64,000 nt of DNA from Melitaea cinxia (GCF_905220565.1 NC_059407.1:2728001-2792000), one strand, 5' to 3'. Numbered from the stretch's first letter, positions 21,590 to 33,370 are shown. Numbers and translations: made by a program. The notes: generated by a model from the sequence alone, not told the origin.

Positions 21590-22139
21590 GTGAGTATTTG
21601 TTTAATATAAATATTTTACACAGAAACAAACAGTACAATAATTTTTATTATTATTTTTTTTCGAAAACCAACAGCGTTACTTTTCGTATATATATATATG
21701 TCATTTAACATAATATTAACAATAATAAGGCCAGTAATAGGTTTTCCTATCTATACATCAAGGGCAGTATTAAGAGCCGATATTAAAATGTCTTGAAAAA
21801 CTAATATTACAAAAAAATAAATAATACAAAAAAAAAAATCTTATACAACTGATACATAAAGCAATAAAGTTTCCAATAGTAAACAATTCATCAATCAGCT
21901 AAAAAGCACACATTAATAAAAAATAATCGATAAATTACACACAGAAAATATAATTAATTCAAATTGAATAATTGGGTAAACAAATACGAATAGTAACATT
22001 TCATACATTTATCAGTTAAGTAATCTATAATTAAAAGATAGTTAAAAAAGTAATTAAAAGATATGATATATATGTATATTGAAACATTCTTTAGCGAAAT
22101 TGCATTGTATTCTCTGATAGTGTATTTATTTATATATTT

Positions 22140-22312
22140 ACTAGTTGTGCCTCGTGGTTTCACACGCGTTTATTTGAGGATAAAAATAGCCTATAGACTA
22201 CCTCGGTAAATGGCCTATTCGAAACAAAATGAATTTTTTAATTCGAACCATTAGCTCCTGAGATAAGTGCCTTTAAACAAACAAACATTACAGCTTTATA
22301 ATTTAGTAAAGA
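22140..22312 (+). repeat. 'CTAGTTG' / TTCGTCCGCG-type dispersed repeat
   Basis: 'CTAGTTGTGCCTCGTGGTTT' is followed by 'AGCCTATAGACTACCTCGGT' and 'AACAAACAAACATTACAGCT'. The same order is at 50315-50580. Confidence 0.7.
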
Positions 22313-22315
22313 TAA

Positions 22316-22480
22316 CAATAATAATACACTTTATTGTACACCAAAAACAGAAATAATACATAGCAAAGAGAGAAAAATATTAACAATATATTCATTAGGT
22401 ACAAAGGGCGGCCTTATCGCTAAAAGGCGATCTCTTCCAGGCAACCTTAGGGCGAAGGAAATGGTCTGACGTCAGCATAG
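22316..22480 (-). mobile_element. 3' end of a CR1/Jockey-like LINE
   Basis: 'AATAATACACTTTATTGTAC', 'GTACAAAGGGCGGCCTTATC' and 'GGCGATCTCTTCCAGGCAAC' recur at 57165-57330. On the - strand the element ends in a TTATT-type repeat. It is 5'-truncated, with no coding part left. Confidence 0.7.
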
Positions 22481-22481
22481 T

Positions 22482-22516
<35 letters not shown>
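22482..22516. repeat. (TTTA)n tail of the LINE
   Basis: About eight TTTA units on +, read as (ATAA)n at the 3' end of the - strand LINE. Confidence 0.9.
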
Positions 22517-22517
<1 letters not shown>

Positions 22518-22933
22518 TATTAACACCAACAAGACATACACTAACAAGAACAAAAAAGAATAAATTTTTACAATATTAAGTATAAGTGTTGCCTTAATTA
22601 TAGGTGTTACAGACAATTCGCAAAAAGAAAACAGACGCACAATATACAAATAAAGTTATATGTAACAAATTCATATTAAATTCAATCACAGAAAAAAAAA
22701 ATCGACTATAAAAATCATAAAAAATATAAAACAATTAAATTTAACATTAAAATTTATCACAAAATATTGAAAAATTTATAAGGAATTCCAAGGACATTAA
22801 TTATTAATCACAATATTACTATTAATTAAATCAACATTCATTCACACACATAATAGATAATAACAATAAAAATCATCATCATACTTAATCATATAGCATA
22901 AAGGAACCACAATACAAACATCATAATTCATAA

Positions 22934-25900
22934 TCAAGAATCATTAAAATTATAAAAATTTAACAAATTGTACTTAAATTTAAAAAGATTGTCTGAAAAA
23001 ATATCGATATCCGCTTTTGTGTTTTTTTGTTGATCATTAAGAGTTGATGCACGAAAACCATTCCGCTGAATTGATTTATAAACGGAGTTGTAACTCAACA
23101 TTAACCTATTAATCGGAGAATATCGGCCCTGACGTGAGCGTGTACGTTTTTCCACGAAAGGTGTAAAAGCTGACGGTCTTATAGTTCTAGTTTGGGCATG
23201 AATATTTAATTGAGCCAGTAAGTTGGGACAGTCAATGGCGCCATTCATTAATTTGTGCAAGAATGTAAGATCGAGAAGTCGTCTCCGACCCGAAAGTGAC
23301 TGGAGTTGAAAGTACTCAAGCTTATCCTCATAATGTCTAAGATCTTTAAGTACCCTATTTTCGTACGAGAGGTGCCAAATAAATCTTTTTTGGATTCTTT
23401 CTATTCTCTGCGAATAAACATTAAAGTGGGGATTCCAAACAACGCTGCAGTATTCCAAAATACTTCGCACCAAGGCCGAATAAATAATTATTTTAGTGTG
23501 AGAATCCCTGAATTGCTTACAATTACGCAAGAGGAAACCAAGTGCCTTAAAACTACTGCTGACAATGTTATCAACATGAATATTGAAACGGAGTTTACTA
23601 TCAAGTGTAACTCCTAGATCACGTATGTAAGAGACTTCCGACAGTGCACTACTACCAATAAAATACGTTCTCGAGATTGATGTTTTTTTCCTAGAATATC
23701 TTATAACGCGACATTTATCAATGTTCAAAACCATCCCGTTATCACGACACCATAAAATCAAGCTATTCAAATCCGCTTGGAGTAATTCAGCATCAAAATC
23801 TGAGGTAACTTGTCGAAATATTTTAAGATCATCAGCAAACAGATAATATTTTGAATATTTAATGCAACTACTGACATCGTTGATGAATATGTTAAACAGC
23901 AAGGGCCCAAGATGTGAGCCCTAGGGTACTCCTGAAACAGCATAAAACGGGTCAGATGCATAACCATCAACGACGACCGTAGAAGATCGCATAGTAAGAT
24001 ATGACTTTAGCCAATCTAGCAATGGACCCGCCACACCTATCACCTCAAGCTTTTTGATCAAGATACCGTGATTAACTTTGTCAAAGGCCTTACTGAAGTC
24101 TGTATAAATTGTGTCAACGGAATTACCACTATCAAGAATTTCAGTAATGTCTTCAACAAAGGAAACGAGATTAGTGACCGTCGATCGAGCTTTCACAAAC
24201 CCATGCTGTTCTGGAGCCACGAATTGCTTAAAGTGCCATGAAACAACGGGATAAATAAGCAACTCAAATACTTTTGCAAAAACCGAAACAATGGAAATGG
24301 GTCGATAGTTTTTGGCTTCTTCTCTATCACCTGCTTTAAATAAGGGCAGCACAAGAGCCTCTTTCCACAATGTTGGATATGTACCAGTAGCAAGAGATTT
24401 ATTAAAAATTAATGTAAGTGGTAAAGCCAATGAACCAGCGCAGTTCCGGACAAACACCGACGGAACGCCATCTGCACCTGGGCCTTTATTTATGTCAAGA
24501 ATTTTTAAAACATTGTAAACTTGATCCACTGTAAAGCTTATGTTATCAAGGTACAAATTACTACTTGGAATCGCAAGATTATACTCATTATTATTACTAT
24601 TGCCATGACCAACAGCATCATTTTCACCTTTTCCGACATATACTGATGAAAAATGGTCAGCAAGAATATTACAGATGTGCGTCCCATCGGCAGTAAATCC
24701 ATCACTACCCCTTAGTCTCGAAGGATAAGAGCTTCTGCCTTTCTTTTGCTTTATGAATGACCAAATTAACTTTGGATTAGACTTTAAAGAAAGCTCGAGT
24801 CGTTCTATATATTTATAATAAGAGAGCTTTAGCAATCTGTCGCACCTTTTCTTTAATAGTTCAAAAGCAAGTTTATCACGAGGATTGTCGTATTTGCGAA
24901 CCCTTATCCTATATTTATATTTTTCCTTAATGCACTTAATAAGACTCGATGAAAACCAAACAGGGCACTTTTGACTGCGAGGTTTCCTGATGGGAACATA
25001 TGTACGTATTAATTCACGAACCCGGTCATAGAATAATGTTACCATCGCATCAACACAAGGGCAATGACTCAAAATCTCCCTCCAGTCAATTCCATCAAGA
25101 CACCTTATTATATTTTCATAATCAGCCTTGTGAAAACAAAATTTTGCAAACGCGGAATTAGGAACTAGTGAACCTGTATCAACAAAATTAATGGAAAAAA
25201 CCAGTGGTGGGTGAAAAGGATCAATACACGATAGAGCGTCAGGACATGCGAGAACATCTTCAATTTCAATATTTGACAAAATGAGATCAAGAATATTATT
25301 TTTAATGTTCTTTATGTGGTTAAACTGGTACATGTCATTGTATGAGAGGAAATCAGTTAATAGATTTTGTAAATAGCTGTTGGAGAGCTCAGCACGAAGA
25401 CCATGCCCATGTGATCCCCGCGACCATGTAATACTACTCATATTGAAATCGCCGGCAATAAGTACGCTATCATTGAGCGACTCCAATACTCGACAGGAAT
25501 TATCAATGAAATTTTTAAAGATATGTTTTTGTACCGGTGGGGGGATATAAACAGCACATATATAAAGCCTTTCACGCTTTCCATTTATATCGCTTACAGT
25601 CATGCAAATCCAAAGATCCTCACACTCAGATTCAAAATTTAAAAACCTTGCAGACTCAAATTGCTTAGACACTGCTATGAGCACACCTCCGCCGTTACTC
25701 GAGGCGTGAAATCCGCTACTCTCCCGATCACGTCGGTAAACAATATATCGATCATCAAAAATCTCAGAATCGAAGACGCCCGCATTCAACCACGTTTCGG
25801 TCATTATTACAATATCATAAGAGTTACAAACCACATTATTAAATAAATCAATTGTCTTTGTCCTTAAACCACGAACATTTTGGTAGTAAATAGAAATATT

Positions 25901-25936
25901 ATTTTGTAATGGGCCCAATAGTAATAACGTTAACAA
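22934..25936 (-). pseudogene. LINE ORF2: endonuclease-reverse transcriptase, one TAG
   Basis: 1000 sense and stop codons in one frame, with an internal TAG at 23923-23921 (codon 672). Residues 10-240 are an AP-type endonuclease (YYQNVRGLRTK, TETWL, GDFNMSSITW), and SCIDPFHPPL lies near its end. The RT follows with YRPISIVSVFAKVFE, then TDFSKAFDKVNH, and after the stop LGPLLFNIFINDV and YLFADDLKIF, the catalytic FADD. The C-terminus has the usual WNPHFNVYSQ-type region. The TAG falls in the motif normally written as 'GVPQGS', exactly at the Gln codon, so one C-to-T change explains it. Otherwise the frame is intact. Confidence 0.92.
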
Positions 25937-25950
25937 AATTTAGCGCTAGT

Positions 25951-26976
25951 CTATGACAAATTATTTAGAGTGTCATGATTCCGTATATGTACGTAGTTTG
26001 ATCCGTCAGATTTTCGGGCAAAAATCTTTCCATCACGAATCCATACAAACTGGAAACCTAACTCCTTAGCCTTACGACGAGTTGCAGCATGAAGAATTTT
26101 CGCTTCAGGCGTGAGATTTTCCACAACATATATCGGAGTTTTCTTATCACTTGCAATTCCCAAATGACCAGTAGTAAGCTTATCACTACTATTATTTTTG
26201 TTATATTTAATAGTTGCTGCTAGGAACTCGTCACGCAGCCTAGGACTACTAAACTTCACCAATATTGATCTCGGACGAGGACTCTTGGTATTCATCTTCG
26301 CAGTTCTTGCACAAAAGTGAATATTTTCCTTGGACACCGGGCATTTTATAATTTTACCCAGTTGTTGGACCGTGTTGATCAAGTTTTCTTGCTTGTTCTC
26401 CGGAACACATTGTATTTCGATATTTGAAGCTCGGGTCTGTTGTTCGAGTTGCATAAGCCGAGTCGAGACAGCTTGGTTAGCCGCACGCAGAGAATCATTC
26501 TCTTTTGTTAGGACCTGTATTTGTGCGGAATGGATAGCATTATCAGATTTTAGCTTTTCCATGTCCTGACTCAAAAATGACAATGATGCTTCGCAGGAGG
26601 CCATTGTGTTTTTAATTTCCTGAATTCTAGGATTCAAATCATTGTCAAAAATTTTACGCAGTTCATCTCTAATTATTTCACGCACACTGGTAGCTGACAA
26701 ACAGGAACAAATAGAGCGAGTCTTCGCGCGCTGTGTGACAAATCCCACGTCAACTGGTGAACTGCGAACCGGAGTGTTGGAATGATCACCTCTTGGTTGT
26801 TTACACCTGCACACATCACATATCCACAGCTTTCTCGTTTCTAAACTCATGACATTAAAGTCATGCACAGAAATTCTCGTGCATACAATATGATATTTAT
26901 CATTGCATAGATGACATTGCAAGACAGGGGCATCATCCAATGGGCCTGGGCACCCAGCGCATTCAAAGTCCGACAT
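25951..26976 (-). CDS. LINE ORF1: PHD-finger RNA-binding protein
   Basis: 341 aa from the ATG at 26976 (MSDFECAGCPGPLDD). An upstream in-frame ATG at 27045 would add a hydrophobic leader and is less likely. The N-terminus is a Cys4-His-Cys3-like PHD finger (CAGC, CHLC, YHIVC, WICDVCRC). A coiled coil follows around residues 130-190 (LSQDMEKLKSDNAIHSAQIQ, LRAANQAVSTRLMQLEQQ). The basic C-terminal domain has RPRSILVKFSSPRLRDEFL and EAKILHAATRRKAKEL, as in ORF1p of insect CR1/Jockey LINEs. Its job in the family is RNP formation. It ends 14 bp before the ORF2 ATG, so ORF2 probably depends on reinitiation. Confidence 0.85.
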   Translation of the reverse strand: MSDFECAGCPGPLDDAPVLQCHLCNDKYHIVCTRISVHDFNVMSLETRKLWICDVCRCKQPRGDHSNTPVRSSPVDVGFVTQRAKTRSICSCLSATSVREIIRDELRKIFDNDLNPRIQEIKNTMASCEASLSFLSQDMEKLKSDNAIHSAQIQVLTKENDSLRAANQAVSTRLMQLEQQTRASNIEIQCVPENKQENLINTVQQLGKIIKCPVSKENIHFCARTAKMNTKSPRPRSILVKFSSPRLRDEFLAATIKYNKNNSSDKLTTGHLGIASDKKTPIYVVENLTPEAKILHAATRRKAKELGFQFVWIRDGKIFARKSDGSNYVHIRNHDTLNNLS

Positions 26977-27119
26977 GATCAGATTAAGAATTAAAAATAA
27001 AAAATTTAAAAATATGAATGCACAAAATTGAGGTTTAAACCACAACCGATGTTTTCAATTCTGTCGTAATTCAAGCGTTTAATCCGCTACGCCAATGAAT
27101 AATTTTTAAAACGTTAATA

Positions 27120-27475
27120 TTTTGGAAGTGTTTGTAATGTGAAAAAATTTTATTCAAGAGTTTATGTTTGTAATCAAAAATATGTGGGTACTTCCATTTA
27201 CACTATTTGCACTTTTGGAATTTGAAAACAGTTTTTAGTCTTTTAGGCCACAAAACTTCACAATATTCAAAGTAAATTCAATAAGTGATCTTAAATAACG
27301 AAAAACAACTTCACCACTTCTCAATTCTATAACTTTAAGCAGAAGAAAATTATTTTTAAATGTGGAGCGAACAAAGAACGTCTATTTTATTCGATTACCG
27401 TCACTTCCTTCCTTATAGTTGTACATGTTACTTAAGATAATTTACTCTGAACCAAAAATACATTATTATTGTTAT
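27120..27475. other. AT-rich stretch, LINE 5' flank
   Basis: No gene or recognised repeat. It may include part of the 5' UTR of the LINE. Confidence 0.4.
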
Positions 27476-27499
27476 TAAATAAAGCTGTAAGACAGTAAA

Positions 27500-27815
27500 G
27501 AATATAGCCACCCTCTCTCATCCCGTGGGTGTCGTAAGAGATGACTAAGGGATAACACATTTCCACTACCACCTTGGGACTTAAAAAGCCGACCGACGAT
27601 GGCGGGATAACCATCCAACTGCTGCTGCTGCCTTTGAAATACACAGGCCGAAGACGGGCAGCAGCGTCTTCGGTGCGACAAAGCCAGCCCTGCGGTCACC
27701 AACCCGCCTGCCCAGCGTGGTAACTATGGGAAACACACATGAGTTCACGCCATTTTGGCGCGACTTGTGGAGGCCTATGTCCAGCAGGGGACTGCGATAG
27801 GCTGAAGTGATGATG
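27500..27815 (+). mobile_element. RTE-derived short non-autonomous element
   Basis: The head 'CTCATCCCGTGGGTGTCGTA' is followed by 'GACTAAGGGATAACAC', then 'GCCGACCGACGATGGCGGGA', 'GACGGGCAGCAGCGTCTTCG', the tail 'GGAGGCCTATGTCCAGCAGG' and 'AGTGATGATGATGG'. The same head starts the longer RTE copy at 59653. Two antisense ORFs here are shadows. Confidence 0.88.
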
Positions 27816-28069
27816 ATGGAAGCTTAGATGCATATATACCATTGTGATGACATTTCATCTAAATAACCCAATTACTTTACCTTTTCAATAAAAATTAAAA
27901 GAGACTGAAGCATTGTAAACAGCGTTTATTTATTTATTTTATGAGTTTGATGTTAATTTTGTTTGCGTTAATATAAATATTGTCTACATACACAGTCGAT
28001 CGTCTCTTCCTAAGGCATACAAATATTTATATTAAATAATAATTGAAAATTTTGCTTACATTTTAAGTT

Positions 28070-28175
28070 TTACAAAGTTACATATCTGTGCAAAATTTCA
28101 CTAAAATCGGTCTAGCAGTTTTGGAGAATAGACCGGACAAACATCGTGACACGAGATTTTTATATATGTAAATGA
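28070..28175 (+). repeat. 'CTAGCTG.CCCCGC' family fragment, 3' part
   Basis: 'TCTGTGCAAAATTTCACTAA', 'AATCGGTCTAGCAG' and 'GACACGAGATTTTTATATAT' match the end of the copy at 10069-10275. Confidence 0.6.
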
Positions 28176-29240
28176 CATATTAATATTTTGTCGCACACTA
28201 GTTTTATATTAATAAACAATCGCAGAAACAATATTGAACTGGCACCTCGATAAAGTTCTGTAAATGACCTAAAACAACTTCTTTTCGAAAATTATTCTAC
28301 TCCAGGGTGTTTCTTTTGCTTTTAATTTTAAGTATAGAACCAGTTACCATGACAACAGAAAAGCTGTTTATAGTGTTAAGAAATGAGAATTCAATAAATA
28401 TGTTAAGCCTAAAGCAGTCAGTGAACGCCGCACAAGACAAAGGGCAGTCGACACTCGCAAATTACCCGTGAAATTAAAACGATTAAACGTATCGATTGGA
28501 CCTTTGTTAGCGGTTTCGAAACAAAAAATAAAACAACAGCCGGTAAAAAAAGCCTTTTAATATAGGACCGTGATATAACAATATTGTTATTGAAATGGAT
28601 TTTGAAAAGATTATTTAATATATTGACAGGAAAATGTTATTACTGGGACAGTCCGTAGTAATATCTTGCTCATGACCTCGAGCAGATCTACTTACAAAGC
28701 CAAATAATACTTACTGAAAGTGAGATTCCATCAGTTACCGATAGTTTACCGTCAGGTGGATAGGCACTGGTATACCACCATTGTAATATATACCGAAATT
28801 CGCTTTGTAAATTTTGTTTTACGTTGTTAAATAAAACGTTATATATTAATTCCACATAATAATTAAGTTGTTTATTTTTCACTTTTCAGGTAAATTTGCT
28901 TTAAACTTAAGTTCCGTAAAATTTTATTATTTCGTCTTACAAAACAATTTAATTTAGTGCAAAACAGAGAAAAATAATATGTTAGGTATATTAAAAAAAA
29001 ATAAAGTATTTTTAATTAAAGTATCGTATTATAAATAAAATTTTTGTTTACAAACAAACAACCCAAGATTACTATACTCGTACTACAATGGGGTGTAAAA
29101 AATGAATAAAAAAAGCGTAAGAAACAAAGATGGCGGGCGGGCAACGTCCGTTTGAGTGCATCTGCCACGGTTGCGGAGTCCGGGTCGGGTTTCACGGTGT
29201 TTCTGGGTATCGTGTCTTTGGTACTAGAGTAATTAATTAA
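28176..29240. other. No gene seen; one GC-rich patch
   Basis: Mostly AT-rich. At 29128-29215 a GC-rich patch (ATGGCGGGCGGGCAACGTCC...) stands out but gives no family match and no long ORF; it is probably a repeat fragment. Confidence 0.4.
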
Positions 29241-29244
29241 TTAA

Positions 29245-29318
29245 TCTATACAATAATATTAAAATGATAATTGAAAATACTTTTATTCAAGTAGGCTTTA
29301 GTCGTCTAAATTCGACTG
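29245..29318 (-). repeat. LINE 3'-end fragment ('TTCAAGTAGGCTT')
   Basis: 'TTTTATTCAAGTAGGCTTTA' recurs in 'TTCATTCAAGTAGGCTTCAA' at 47645 and in a changed form at 52815. It is a common lepidopteran LINE end. Confidence 0.6.
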
Positions 29319-29582
29319 TATTTTAAGATATTTATTTAGATATTTATTTATTATTTTGTTTGTATGTGCTACATAACTTTTTACCGGTTACAACGATTTT
29401 AATCATTGTTTTTTTATCGATAGGTTGTGCTTGTCGTGTGTGTGTCTTGTGTGGAATTTATGAGTTATCTCTCAGAATGCGTATTTAATTGACTGTTTTA
29501 CCAACTATCTATATGTCGTATTACTTTGTCGATGTTATTGAAGTCGGGTTTTTTCATTTGCGAGCCAACAGAATTTTATTGT
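29310..29582 (+). repeat. Copy of the ACCGACTTCAA dispersed repeat, 3' part
   Basis: 'AATTCGACTGTATTTTAAG' opens it, with 'GTACATAACTTTTTACC'-like words and 'GTCGATGTTATTGAAGTCGG' then 'TTTGCGAGCCAACAG' at the end. Compare 40712-41135. Confidence 0.65.
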
Positions 29583-29599
29583 AATTATATTATTTTTTA

Positions 29600-30560
29600 A
29601 TTAATCATTTTATTTTAGTTACTGGGAAGCTACCGCCGATTCGGATTTAGATTTAACAAAAAATCGGCAAGTCCGCAGTTCCGTTTTGCTTTAAAACTAT
29701 TATTAATATCTATTATATTTAATTATACAATAATTATAAATAAATAATTTTCTCATATACAATATGAGGCTTGTTTATTTAATTTTCTGTTGTTTTTATT
29801 ATCTGTTACATAATTAAATAATCAAAATATAACTAAATAAGAAGTAGATTAATTGACAATAAAATTACTTAAAACCACTTAAAAGAATAATATAAATATA
29901 ATTATATAAAATATTTTATTGCGTGATAAATAATTATGTACATAATACACATTGTTATGTTATCTATATTTATTATTAATAGTATTTAACGCTTTGTGTT
30001 GAAAATATTTGTGATATGGTTTTAATTATATATTAATCTGTTATCGTCGTAAGAAGTCTCAAGACGTATCAAACTACAAACTGTATACGGTTCCCAACCA
30101 CTATTCGGTAGCCACCGCAGACTAGTGCACAGTCTACCAACGATCTATAATTATTTTACTAAATATAACATAATCTATATAATAAAAATAAACTGCTGAT
30201 TGTGTTTCTAAGCAAAACATAAAAATGGCTGGATCGATTCGCTTATATTTTTATAAGTTTTCTAATATTTCGTTGAATGCTCTTACGGAATAAAAGATTG
30301 AGGAAATTACGGAAAAATTTGTAAAATTTCAGAAAACGTATATCATTTCACCTTCAAGCTTTTGACAATTGGCAAGACAGACAACGTCCGTCTAATCTGC
30401 TCCTATTCTATGAGTATCTTAACCACTTAAAAAAGCAGAAGCTACTTGGGAAAATCATTTTTAATTCTATTAATATTTTCATTGCAATTTAAGCAAGATT
30501 CGTAGATATCATTATATTTCAATCAAAGGCCAAAGAAACTTTAAAAGTTTAAAGCTACAC
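29600..30560. other. AT-rich DNA, no gene seen
   Basis: No ORF of note and no recognised repeat. Confidence 0.5.
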
Positions 30561-30579
30561 AATTTTATTTAAATATATA

Positions 30580-30826
30580 AAATGTTGAGAAAGAAGTTGA
30601 AGTGGCAGTGGGCTGGTCATCTGTGTCGCAGGACCGTTGGAGTAGAAGTGTCCTGGAGTGGAAACAGCGTCTTGGCAAACGCAGTGTGGGTCGCCCTCCG
30701 GCCCTTTGTACCGACGATCTACGTAAGATTGCCGGTGTAGGCTGGATGAGAATTGCGGAAAACCGGGATGTCTGGCGTGAGCTTGGGGAGGCCTATGTCC
30801 AGCAGTGGACTGCAATAGGGTGAACT
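30580..30826 (+). pseudogene. RTE reverse transcriptase, C-terminal fragment
   Basis: ATG at 30580 gives LRKKLKWQWAGHLCRRT in one frame. The next frame carries RSVLEWKQRLGKRSVGRPP then EAYVQQWTAIG and TGA at 30821-30823. Together these are the typical C-terminus of RTE-clade LINE proteins (KWQWAGH..R, GRPP..W.DDLR, GEAYVQQW), with a small deletion near 30635 that shifts the frame. It is 5'-truncated. It shows directly that the 'GGCCTATGTCCAGCAGTGG' tails in this window are coding remnants of RTE LINEs. Confidence 0.88.
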
Positions 30827-31039
30827 TTCCGTTTTCAAAATAAAGTAATTAAACATTTAATTACGGCACGTTACTGCACTAAAATAACTTATACACAAGT
30901 AGATTTGCAAGCGTGTGATTTATATATTCTTTATTGCACTTAAAAACTCATTACTCAATTACGATGAAAGTTGGTAAGGACAAACTTATCTCTTAAAGAG
31001 ATCTCTAAAAGTAGATTTACTATTTACTAGTATAGATCA

Positions 31040-31200
31040 AAATCGATCAGAACACTGGCTGTTGCCCTTGCAGTCGCGAGTTCGATCCCCGCTCATGACA
31101 AACATTTGTATTGTTCGTATAAATGATTGTCGTGTTCTGGGCATTTGTATTTTGTGTATTGTGTGTATTTCCTGACCCCCGATACAATAGAAAATCCGAC
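31040..31200 (+). mobile_element. tRNA-derived SINE fragment
   Basis: A B box 'GAGTTCGATCCCCGCTCATG' is followed by 'ACAAACATTTGTATTGTTCG' and 'GTGTTCTGGGCATTTGTATT', matching the body of the SINE at 34830-34890. Both ends are missing or diverged. Confidence 0.7.
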
Positions 31201-31339
31201 TGGAAGGCCGTTGATTATGAAGCATTTATTTAAATTAAAACAATAACCTATTAATAAAAAAAAATAAAAATTTAAATACATAGAAATATGAATATCACAT
31301 CCAGTATTTCTATCGTAACTTGTAAGCGTTCCCTCTCGC

Positions 31340-31500
31340 AGGGCGATTTGTTCATTAAACCAACTTCAACCGAGCCGCAGCCAGTGTTTACGTCCCCCCT
31401 GACCCCAATAGCGTTACGAGACCGAAGCCCCGAGACCTAAGGTAAATCCTTGTAACCGACTCCACATAACTACACTAACCTAACCTAACATTACTTTGAG
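31340..31500. other. GC-richer unassigned segment
   Basis: 'TAAACCAACTTCAACCGAGC' and 'GACCGAAGCCCCGAGACC' look like a repeat fragment. A short 'AACCTAACCTAACA' run resembles the CCTAA telomere repeat but is too short to call. Confidence 0.35.
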
Positions 31501-31594
31501 AATAACAGGATCTTCGTTCGCCTATTTGAATATATTTTATTTAGATAACTGTTGCTAAACCATTTTACTGCTGTTTTTTTTTATATTTTATTTT

Positions 31595-31890
31595 TAATAC
31601 ATATACAGGTTTGCGTTTGACCGCTATTTTACCTGATGATAAGTGAAAATGCGATCTAAGATGGAGCACGCTTACCTAGAAGTCACCTATTCGCTCGCGA
31701 CATAAAAATCCCTAGGTTATAGTTTTCGGCAACATAGGCGCTGGTAGAGAGTTCCAATCTTTGGCTGTACGGATCAAGAATGTACTAGCGAATCGCTTAG
31801 TGCGTATAGGGGGAATGTCAACCATATAAGGGTGACGTAACGTAGAGCGTCTGTTTGTACGATGATGGAAGGTAAAAATTATCTCTCATA
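31595..31890 (-). repeat. LINE 3' region fragment
   Basis: 'TGACCGCTATTTTACCTGAT', 'AGATGGAGCACGCTTACC' and 'TACTAGCGAATCGCTTAGTG' are words of a dispersed lepidopteran repeat. A short related piece is at 3780-3860 ('GTGCTCCATCTTAAGACTAC'). Confidence 0.5.
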
Positions 31891-32164
31891 TAAGTGACTG
31901 ATATGCTATAGGACTCTTTATCAGAAGGAGATAGAATAAGAATAGTCGATTCCGGTTTAAGTTAAACAAATATGCTTACTTCACTGGTTCTTGGAAAAGC
32001 CTATCTCGCTTGTAAGTGACTGGATAGGCTGTCAGCTATTTTATCAGCAGGAGATGGAATAAGTCCTTAGGACCAGTTTCACTTCATTTAAAAAACTATA
32101 ACTTTCGGTTTCACAGATTTGCAAACATAAATTCCTAGACCTGAACAATCAGGTGCTACATAAA

Positions 32165-32240
32165 TATGTATATGGAGGGCTATCGAACCCGCAACCGTTA
32201 GTGTGACACTACAGTATTGTGACCACTACACTAACTCGTC
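32165..32240 (-). repeat. tRNA-like SINE head fragment
   Basis: On + 'GGGCTATCGAACCCGCAACC' and 'GTGACCACTACACTAACTCG' are the reverse of a B box and A-box region. Confidence 0.6.
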
Positions 32241-32654
32241 GTAATTAGTCACAATATTTCTGTCATTGAAGATTCGTGATAGAAGTTTTTATTTTATTCC
32301 TTTCAATTTATACATTCGGTATACCTATATACAAAATCACCCACTCGTTTATTTAAGCAAAATTTGTTTTAAACTTTTGCAATTTCATAAAGATGTAAAA
32401 GAAAAACGTTTTCAACGCAGGGATAGCACGAGCGCATAATAGATGGCTATTTAAACTTCTTAAAATAATGCAAATGTAATCTTTTTCGAGTAAAACATGC
32501 TTTTTTGGGTATCTATAAATCTTTCGCGTTGTTTAAACTAACCTTTCTAATTGAGACCCTCGGCGCTGTTGGTAGCAATGTTTTCCATTCCCGCCCCAAA
32601 TCTGGGTATAATATTAATGAATTATGTATGTCAAATTAAATAAATATTTGTAGT

Positions 32655-32815
32655 ATACTAGCTTTTACAAGAATCCAATAATATGTAATCCAATAATCTC
32701 CAAGAATATGTGTACAAAGTTTCATGATATGATACTTAACTGAAATAGTTTTCGCGTAAAAGCGTAACAAACAAACTTACATTCACATATACACACATAT
32801 ATATTATATTAGGGA
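32655..32815 (+). repeat. 'CTAGCT' dispersed repeat fragment
   Basis: 'CTAGCTTTTACAAGAATCC' is followed by 'GTACAAAGTTTCATGATATG' and 'AACAAACAAACTTACATTCA', the same ordering as in the copies at 10069 and 50315. Confidence 0.55.
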
Positions 32816-33084
32816 TTAGGGTTCAGTTGCCTCACATTAGAAATAAATGCTAGTATGGTTGTAAAAAAAAAGAAATTAACATTTATAAACACAATAAGAA
32901 CAAAGTATTAGAAATTAAAGTTTGTAAAGAAATAGGAAAACTCCAACTGCCAACGCGAACTGTGTCACTTGCGCTGTTGTTACGAATCAAGTGACACCTT
33001 GTATGTTAAAATCCGTCAAACCGTTTAGTCTAAAATGTGTGATAGATTATAGACACACATATACACATTCTAATTTATTTATAA

Positions 33085-33370
33085 CTAGGGACCCGCCCCG
33101 GCTTCGCATAGGTGAAATTCTGATAATAAATGTAAAATATAAAGTAAATATTTACAATCTAAGCGAAAAAAAAAATGTATTTATTTACGACATTACATTA
33201 GAAACCACTAAAATTATCAGTATTTCTCTGTTATATTATGCATGTATTATACATATAAACCTTCCTCTGGAATCACTCTATTTACTAAAGAAAACCGCAT
33301 CAAAATCCGTAGCACAGTTTTAAAGATCTAAGTATACAGACAGCAGGAAGCGACTTTGTTTTATACTGCG
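33085..33370 (+). repeat. 'GCGACCCGCCCCGGCTT' dispersed repeat, second copy
   Basis: 'ACTAGGGACCCGCCCCGGCT' and 'TCGCATAGGTGAAATTCTGA' match the head at 11692. The body ends near 'ATCCGTAGCACAGTTTTAAA' and 'TATACAGACAGCAGGAAGCG'. The 110-aa ORF over it is not a gene. Confidence 0.7.

Larger units (their letters stand above)
22482..27060 (-). mobile_element. Nearly complete two-ORF LINE (CR1/Jockey group)
   Basis: On the - strand the order is ORF1 (26976-25951), a short gap, ORF2 (25936-22934), about 450 bp of 3' UTR, and an (ATAA)n tail at 22482-22516. ORF1 has a PHD-type zinc finger and coiled coil. ORF2 has an AP endonuclease and reverse transcriptase. The PHD ORF1 fits the CR1 clade. The 5' UTR end was not fixed and no target-site duplication was found. 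The copy lies in the TRIT1 intron in antisense. Confidence 0.9.

Noticed and set aside
31470..31500. CCTAA-like telomere repeat
   Set aside because: Only two to three units, well within chance or a generic repeat.
32991..33323. 110-codon ORF on +
   Set aside because: It overlaps a copy of the GCGACCCGCCCCGGCTT repeat and has no protein family features.
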